The notes under the pieces are model-generated. The model was not told the origin of the DNA and searched no databases. It saw only the letters and a program-made list of their open reading frames with translations. The translations under genes were made by a program, and so were the position numbers. From Candidatus Edwardsbacteria bacterium (lineage in GTDB: Bacteria > Edwardsbacteria > AC1 > EtOH8), in NCBI GenBank assembly GCA_031082425.1, contig JAVHLB010000009.1, forward strand, positions 30,380 through 94,379: a DNA stretch of 64,000 nucleotides, written 5' to 3'. Below are positions 59,486 through 64,000 of the stretch, piece by piece (position 1 is the first letter of the stretch; every line of letters starts with the position of its first letter).

Positions 59486-61399
59486 ATGAAGAAACTAGTT
59501 ATTCTCCTTGCCCTTTTAAGCATAGGGTTTGCGGGATCTCCGTCTCATGCCCAGGAGGTCGGAAAGGCCGGGTTGATCCCGGTGAAGATATACATCACCA
59601 CCCATGATGATGTATACAAATTCAATGCTCTGGGGGTGGGCATCGAAGAACTTAAGGACGGCTATATCGAGGCCCGGATCACCCAGGAAAAGATATTTGA
59701 GCTGATCTCTTTGGGCTGGAAGGTGGAGCCCCGGGAGGAGGAAAAGGTCGATCCCAAGATTATCACGGCCTATCATGACCATCCCTGGCTGACTGCCAAG
59801 CTGGACTCGGTCCATGCCGACTATCCGGCCATCACCAAAAAGATATCCATCGGCAAATCGGTCCAGAATCGCGACCTGTGGGCCTTTCTGATAACCGACC
59901 ATCCCGATTCCGCCGAGAACGAGGCCGAGGTCAGGTTCACCGCCACCATCCACGGCAATGAGCCGGTGGGGACCGAGATATCCATCGCCTTGATAGATTC
60001 CCTGACCGCCGGTTACGGCATCGTGCCGGCCATAACGGACCTGGTGGACAGCCGGGAGATATGGTTCCTGCCGATGTTCAATCCCGATGGCAACACCACC
60101 AACCTAAGGGTCAACGCCAACGGTGAGGATCTCAACCGGGATTTCCCGGTGCCCGACGGCTCCATTGGGGACGACGGGGACTGGGTGGTGGAGCAGGAGA
60201 ACCAGAGATTCATTGATTTCTGGAGCGGGAAGCGGGCGGTGTTGTCGGCCACCTACCACGGCGGGGCGCTGATCGCCAATTATCCCTGGGATTATATGGA
60301 TTCTTCGGCAATGTCCCTGGAGCCGCCCGACCTGGACCTGGCCCGGCGGGTCTCCATCAACTATGCGGTACTGAATCCGCCGATGTTCAGCACACCCAGC
60401 CCCTCCACGCCCTATGACAGCGGGGCCATCTACGGCTATACCTGGTATCCAGTCCACGGCACCCTGCAGGACTGGTCATACCACGCCACTTCCTGTCTGG
60501 ATATAACCATGGAGATCTCCACAAACAAATGGCCTGCGGCCGCAACCCTGCCCTCGTATTGGGCCGATAACCGTGAAGGGATGCTGTATTTCATCCGGCA
60601 GGCCGGCTGGGGCGTACAGGGCATTGTCACCGACTCCCTGACCGGGCTGCCCATCAACTGGGCCTCGGTGGTCCCCTTCGGGATAGACAAGCCGGTCTAC
60701 ACCGACACCATCGGCGATTACCACCGGATGCTGATGACCGACCAGTACGACCTGATCTTCTCGGCAGTGGGCTACCATGAAAAGTGGGCCTCCGATATCC
60801 GGGTGAGGATCGACAGCCTTACCAATCTGGACATGCAATTGGCGCCGATACTGGTCACCGGCATTGTCAGCGACAGTGACAGCGGGACCCCCATCCCCGG
60901 GGCGCTGGTGGAGATCGTCGGCCTGAGAAGCGATACCACCGACAGCTTCGGAAATTATCTGATACGCTGGAACCAGGATGATTATTACAGCCTTAAAGCT
61001 TCGGCCGCGGGATACACCACCGTCATCTACGACAGCCTGAAGTTCGAGAACGACAGCACCATCAATTTCAGCCTGTCCACCGACAGCGGGGTGGCCGGAA
61101 GACCGGGGGTCAATGTCTTCATCACCCGGCTGGAACAGCCGTTTCCCAATCCCAGCGGGGCTGTCGTGACCATTCGTTACCAACTGGCAGCGGCCGGCCC
61201 GGCTTGCTTGGATATCTACGATATCACTGGACGCCGGGTAAAGAGCCTGCCCCAGGGTACCGTGCCGGCTGGTGCGGTGCGGATCTTCACCTGGGATGGC
61301 AGCGACCAGTCAGGGAAAAAGGTCTCGGCCGGGGTCTATTTCTGCCGGCTGTCGGCCGGGGGCATGAATAAAACCCGGAGAATGGTAATACTTCAGTAA
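59486..61399 (+). CDS. Secreted M14-family zinc carboxypeptidase with sorting domain
   Basis: 637 residues with signal peptide (cleaved near SHAQ). The M14 domain (about 90-390) shows the zinc ligands in ATIHGNEPVGTE (His, Glu), LRVNANGEDLNRDFP with the substrate-binding Arg, and a later zinc His in LSATYHGGALIANYPWD. A Glu in the late segment SCLDITMEISTNKWP fits the catalytic base. Two carboxypeptidase-regulatory-like domains follow (GVQGIVTDSLTGLP; VTGIVSDSDSGTPIPG), then a FlgD-like sorting domain (LEQPFPNPSGAVVTI ... RRMVILQ). It should trim C-terminal residues of extracellular peptides. Confidence 0.92.
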   Translation: MKKLVILLALLSIGFAGSPSHAQEVGKAGLIPVKIYITTHDDVYKFNALGVGIEELKDGYIEARITQEKIFELISLGWKVEPREEEKVDPKIITAYHDHPWLTAKLDSVHADYPAITKKISIGKSVQNRDLWAFLITDHPDSAENEAEVRFTATIHGNEPVGTEISIALIDSLTAGYGIVPAITDLVDSREIWFLPMFNPDGNTTNLRVNANGEDLNRDFPVPDGSIGDDGDWVVEQENQRFIDFWSGKRAVLSATYHGGALIANYPWDYMDSSAMSLEPPDLDLARRVSINYAVLNPPMFSTPSPSTPYDSGAIYGYTWYPVHGTLQDWSYHATSCLDITMEISTNKWPAAATLPSYWADNREGMLYFIRQAGWGVQGIVTDSLTGLPINWASVVPFGIDKPVYTDTIGDYHRMLMTDQYDLIFSAVGYHEKWASDIRVRIDSLTNLDMQLAPILVTGIVSDSDSGTPIPGALVEIVGLRSDTTDSFGNYLIRWNQDDYYSLKASAAGYTTVIYDSLKFENDSTINFSLSTDSGVAGRPGVNVFITRLEQPFPNPSGAVVTIRYQLAAAGPACLDIYDITGRRVKSLPQGTVPAGAVRIFTWDGSDQSGKKVSAGVYFCRLSAGGMNKTRRMVILQ

Positions 61400-61419
61400 A
61401 ACTGTAATTGTAAGCCTAC

Positions 61420-61447
61420 AGGCTGCCCATATGGGCGGCCTTTTTTT
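61420..61447 (+). terminator. Terminator after the M14 peptidase gene
   Basis: AGGCTGCCC pairs with GGGCGGCCT (one mismatch) around ATAT, followed by seven Ts. Confidence 0.85.
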
Positions 61448-61462
61448 ATGTAAAAAATACTG

Positions 61463-61491
61463 TTGACAAAGGATAATATTGGATATATAGT
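61463..61491 (+). promoter_or_regulatory. Promoter of the M28 peptidase gene
   Basis: TTGACA (61463-61468), 17-base spacer, TATAGT (61486-61491), 40 bases before the ATG at 61532. GTAGGAGGGCG forms the ribosome-binding site. Confidence 0.75.
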
Positions 61492-61531
61492 TTGGTCAGA
61501 TTATAATCCTATAATTGTAGGAGGGCGGGCC

Positions 61532-64000
61532 ATGAAAAAGCTGTATATTCTGGCGGTAATATCTGTCCTGGCGATTATAACCGCAGAAGGCATTTGCTCT
61601 CCGGTATTGATATCGGTGGAACTGCCGACCGCAGGGAGCAATAAGGTGTGGCATCAGCTGAATATACCTACATATGAACTTATAGACAATACGGCCATAG
61701 CAGAGGTGGATGAAGGTCAAATATCATTAATAAAGCAAAGAGGCTATCAGATAAACATTATTGATCAGCAACCCGATTTGGCCAAATATGTAATTGTATC
61801 AAATATTGGCAGAATGCCTGAACTGGCAGGGAATTCTATATGGAAGAATGACAAGACGGCGATAATAAAGACGTTACCAAAGGACGCTTTAAGAGACCGA
61901 AAATATAAACATCAAATCCGACCTTTTAACACCAAACCCTTGGGAGACCGGTTCTGGAAGAGTGTTACCACCAAGTATGTTCCGTTGAAGAACATTCCCT
62001 ATGATCCTTTCATTCAAAGCCTGGTGGACCAGGTGAATGCCGATTCGATAGCTTCGTATATACAAAGGTTGCAGGATTTTCAAACAAGATACCTGTTAAG
62101 TGACAGTAACTATGCCGCAGCCGAGTGGATAAAACAGAAACTTGAGTTATGGGGCTATCTTGCCATACTCGACAGTTTCTATGTCAATGATACCATTCAA
62201 CTGACAGATACGATATTCTTGATAGGCTATGGTCGTAACGTAATCGCAAATAAGCCAGGATCATTAGATGCATTAAAAATGATATTTATTAGTGGACATT
62301 ATGATAGCGGGCCAACCATCAGCGGATCATTGTCATTATCTGAATGTCCCGGGGCCGATGATAATGGCTCGGGCACCGCCAGTATGATGGAAATCGCCAG
62401 GATGCTGAAAGATTATCAAACGGATATTACTGTTAGGTTTATCGGTTTCGATTCTGAAGAAAACGACATGCGTGGGCCAAAACATTATGCACAAGAGGTA
62501 GACAGTGCAAAGGAAGAGTTGGAAGCTATCATAGACATGGATATGATAGGCTATCAAGACGGATTGACTCCAAACGCTAACATACTCTATGGCGACAATG
62601 AGTGGCTCGGACTGCTTTGTTCCGAAATCGGTCAATTGTATATGCCGGAGTTGACTTTGAATATTATTCCCGAATCAGGATGGTCAACCGGTCCTTTCGA
62701 GGATTTTGGTTATCCAGCTCTTACATATACTGAACCGTTGAATTCATATCCCTACTATCATACGATCCAAGATCTCTTAATTTACTTAACACCTCAACAA
62801 TACGATTGCGTAACAAAGACAGCGCTGGCGACGATAGCTGCATTGGCCGTTTTCCCCTCGACTGTTTCTGACGTGACTGTCGATCAAACATCGGATTCTA
62901 CTAGTCTTGCAGTAATTTGGTCGGCCAATGATGAATACGATGTTGTGGGATACCGGGTATGGTGGGGGATGCAGAGCGGTGTATATACTGACAGCACATA
63001 TATATCAGGACGTTTTGCAACTAATGTCATCATTGAAGGATTGCAATCTTGTCAAAAATATTATATTACTGTGCGGGCTGTTGATGAGCACTATCATTTT
63101 AGCCTATTAGCCCAAGAAGTTATTGGCGTGCCATTTATATATTCATTAAACCAAGGAGTTCTTTTAGTGGATGAAACCAACAATTGGACAACAGGAAGTT
63201 TACCCAGTGATGCCCAGCAAGACAGTTTTTATAACTACATATTATCAGATTATAAATATGAACAATATGAATATAGTTCGACCGATCAAAAACCGATATT
63301 GGCAGATTTCGCACAGTATTCGACAGTAGCTTGGTTTGCAGATGACTATACTACTCTTTTGGCCCCAGGGGCCATGGCTGACATTAAGACTTATCTTGAT
63401 AATGGAGGTAAATTATGGTTTGCCGGCTGGAAACCGACCGGTAATATCAGGAATAATGCCCTCTACCCGGCCGACTTTACCTCTGGTGACATATTCTTTG
63501 ATAACTTTAAGATGTCTCATGCCGAGTTGTCCAGCACAGTCGATTCTTTCCAGACAGCCGTGGGCCTGAAAGGATATCCGGACATCAATGTGGATACTTT
63601 GAAGTACCCATCCACCATCTGGGGCATGACAATACGGAGTATCGAAGCCCTTACTCCGACGGGGGCAGGTGATACGATCTACTCGATTGATATGAAGAAC
63701 GACGGCAGTCCGTTTGAAGGCAAAGCCTGTGCGGTGAGAGATTCGGGGAAGACGGTGTTCTTCGGGTTTCCCTTATACTTCATGGATAAAGAGCAGGTGA
63801 AAGCAGCAGTGCAGAAGGTAATGGCGGAGTTCGGGGAACCGTATGGGGTGACCACGGAGCGGCCAGGGGACAGCAACCAGAAACCAGTGCTCAGACTGTA
63901 CCAGAACGCTCCAAATCCGTTCAGCAAACAAACCACTATCAGGTATCAACTGCCGAAAGCCGGGCGCGTCAGCCTCAAGATTTATAACGTAACCGGGCAG
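61532..64000 (+). CDS. Secreted M28-family metallopeptidase with fibronectin-like and sorting domains (3' end missing)
   Basis: 823 residues are present; the frame is still open at the window end. After a signal peptide and prodomain (~180 residues), the M28 domain has all five zinc ligands and the catalytic Glu: ISGHYDSG, PGADDNGSGTA, GFDSEENDMRG, IDMDMIGYQ and YYHTIQD. A fibronectin-III-like domain follows (DVTVDQTSDSTSLAVIWSANDEYDVVGYRVWW), then a Rossmann-like alpha/beta region (GVLLVDETNNW ... YLDNGGKLWFAGW), and the start of a FlgD-like domain (LRLYQNAPNPFSKQTTIRYQL). Its codon use is richer in A/T-ending codons than its neighbours, most clearly from about 61700 to 63450. Confidence 0.9.
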   Translation, partial: MKKLYILAVISVLAIITAEGICSPVLISVELPTAGSNKVWHQLNIPTYELIDNTAIAEVDEGQISLIKQRGYQINIIDQQPDLAKYVIVSNIGRMPELAGNSIWKNDKTAIIKTLPKDALRDRKYKHQIRPFNTKPLGDRFWKSVTTKYVPLKNIPYDPFIQSLVDQVNADSIASYIQRLQDFQTRYLLSDSNYAAAEWIKQKLELWGYLAILDSFYVNDTIQLTDTIFLIGYGRNVIANKPGSLDALKMIFISGHYDSGPTISGSLSLSECPGADDNGSGTASMMEIARMLKDYQTDITVRFIGFDSEENDMRGPKHYAQEVDSAKEELEAIIDMDMIGYQDGLTPNANILYGDNEWLGLLCSEIGQLYMPELTLNIIPESGWSTGPFEDFGYPALTYTEPLNSYPYYHTIQDLLIYLTPQQYDCVTKTALATIAALAVFPSTVSDVTVDQTSDSTSLAVIWSANDEYDVVGYRVWWGMQSGVYTDSTYISGRFATNVIIEGLQSCQKYYITVRAVDEHYHFSLLAQEVIGVPFIYSLNQGVLLVDETNNWTTGSLPSDAQQDSFYNYILSDYKYEQYEYSSTDQKPILADFAQYSTVAWFADDYTTLLAPGAMADIKTYLDNGGKLWFAGWKPTGNIRNNALYPADFTSGDIFFDNFKMSHAELSSTVDSFQTAVGLKGYPDINVDTLKYPSTIWGMTIRSIEALTPTGAGDTIYSIDMKNDGSPFEGKACAVRDSGKTVFFGFPLYFMDKEQVKAAVQKVMAEFGEPYGVTTERPGDSNQKPVLRLYQNAPNPFSKQTTIRYQLPKAGRVSLKIYNVTGQ

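Noticed and set aside
1..64000. CRISPR arrays, prophage, integrons, rRNA operon
   Set aside because: No regularly spaced short repeats, cas, integrase, phage structural genes or rRNA were seen.

Overview
The window looks like a piece of chromosome from an uncultured diderm (Gram-negative-type) bacterium, probably a candidate phylum in or near the FCB group (Edwardsbacteria / TA06 / Zixibacteria-like). The reasons are: several large secreted proteins ending in the same FlgD-like / type A sorting-like C-terminal domain, many outer-membrane beta-barrel and OmpA-type proteins, PAS-rich two-component proteins, a sigma-54 activator, and a zinc-type L31 next to rho. The placement is an inference from gene content; no rRNA gene is present to confirm it.

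Layout. 1-620: the end of a secreted protein, then tRNA-Asn with a consensus promoter and a terminator. 1.3-4.6 kb: an outer-membrane barrel protein and an AsmA-like protein. 4.7-7.6 kb: a three-PAS sigma-54 activator, followed by a regulatory gap holding two enhancer-like palindromes and a -24/-12 promoter. 7.6-20.5 kb: a long co-directional run of envelope and stress genes: small membrane proteins (Lmo0937 family twice, DUF3185, DUF948-like, YtxH), CsbD, DUF2934, OmpA-type proteins, and four proteins carrying five DUF3494 (ice-binding-like) domains. 20.6-28.2 kb: two AI-2E/PerM-type permeases, YihY, an OmpA lipoprotein, a caspase-like lipoprotein, a lipid kinase and a PAP2 phosphatase. 28.3-34.7 kb: a signalling array (STAS-like protein, five-PAS histidine kinase, double receiver with a dead second domain, receiver-kinase, receiver-HD-GYP). 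35-40.7 kb: a CsgG-like protein, a 1173-residue Kelch/Ig surface protein and a PIN-PhoH ATPase.

40.7-43.6 kb is a reverse-strand operon (DUF2089 zinc-ribbon protein, DUF4097 protein, LiaI/LiaF-like membrane proteins) in which four proteins share one short helical module. A divergent, apparently leaderless receiver-DUF4388 gene follows. 44.5-49.5 kb is metabolic: a split LysO exporter, pyrimidine-nucleoside phosphorylase, a short-chain dehydrogenase, and P5C dehydrogenase behind a strong promoter and a structured, terminated leader or small RNA. 49.8-57.1 kb is an oxyanion and cofactor island: two TupA-like binding proteins, a porin, TupB, TupC, an inserted REP-associated transposase, MoeA and MobB. 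This suggests tungstate (or molybdate) uptake coupled to pterin cofactor synthesis. 57.2-64 kb: a FecR-like lipoprotein, rho, rpmE with a long Lys/Ala tail, and two secreted metallopeptidases (M14; M28, cut by the window end).

How it fits together: the most coherent unit is the predicted sigma-54 circuit at 4.7-7.6 kb. The regulator appears to control itself and the start of the adjoining envelope-stress/DUF3494 run, and the signalling array and barrier-function genes next to that run would suit an environmental-adaptation island. This functional reading is inference. The motifs and gene order are visible directly.
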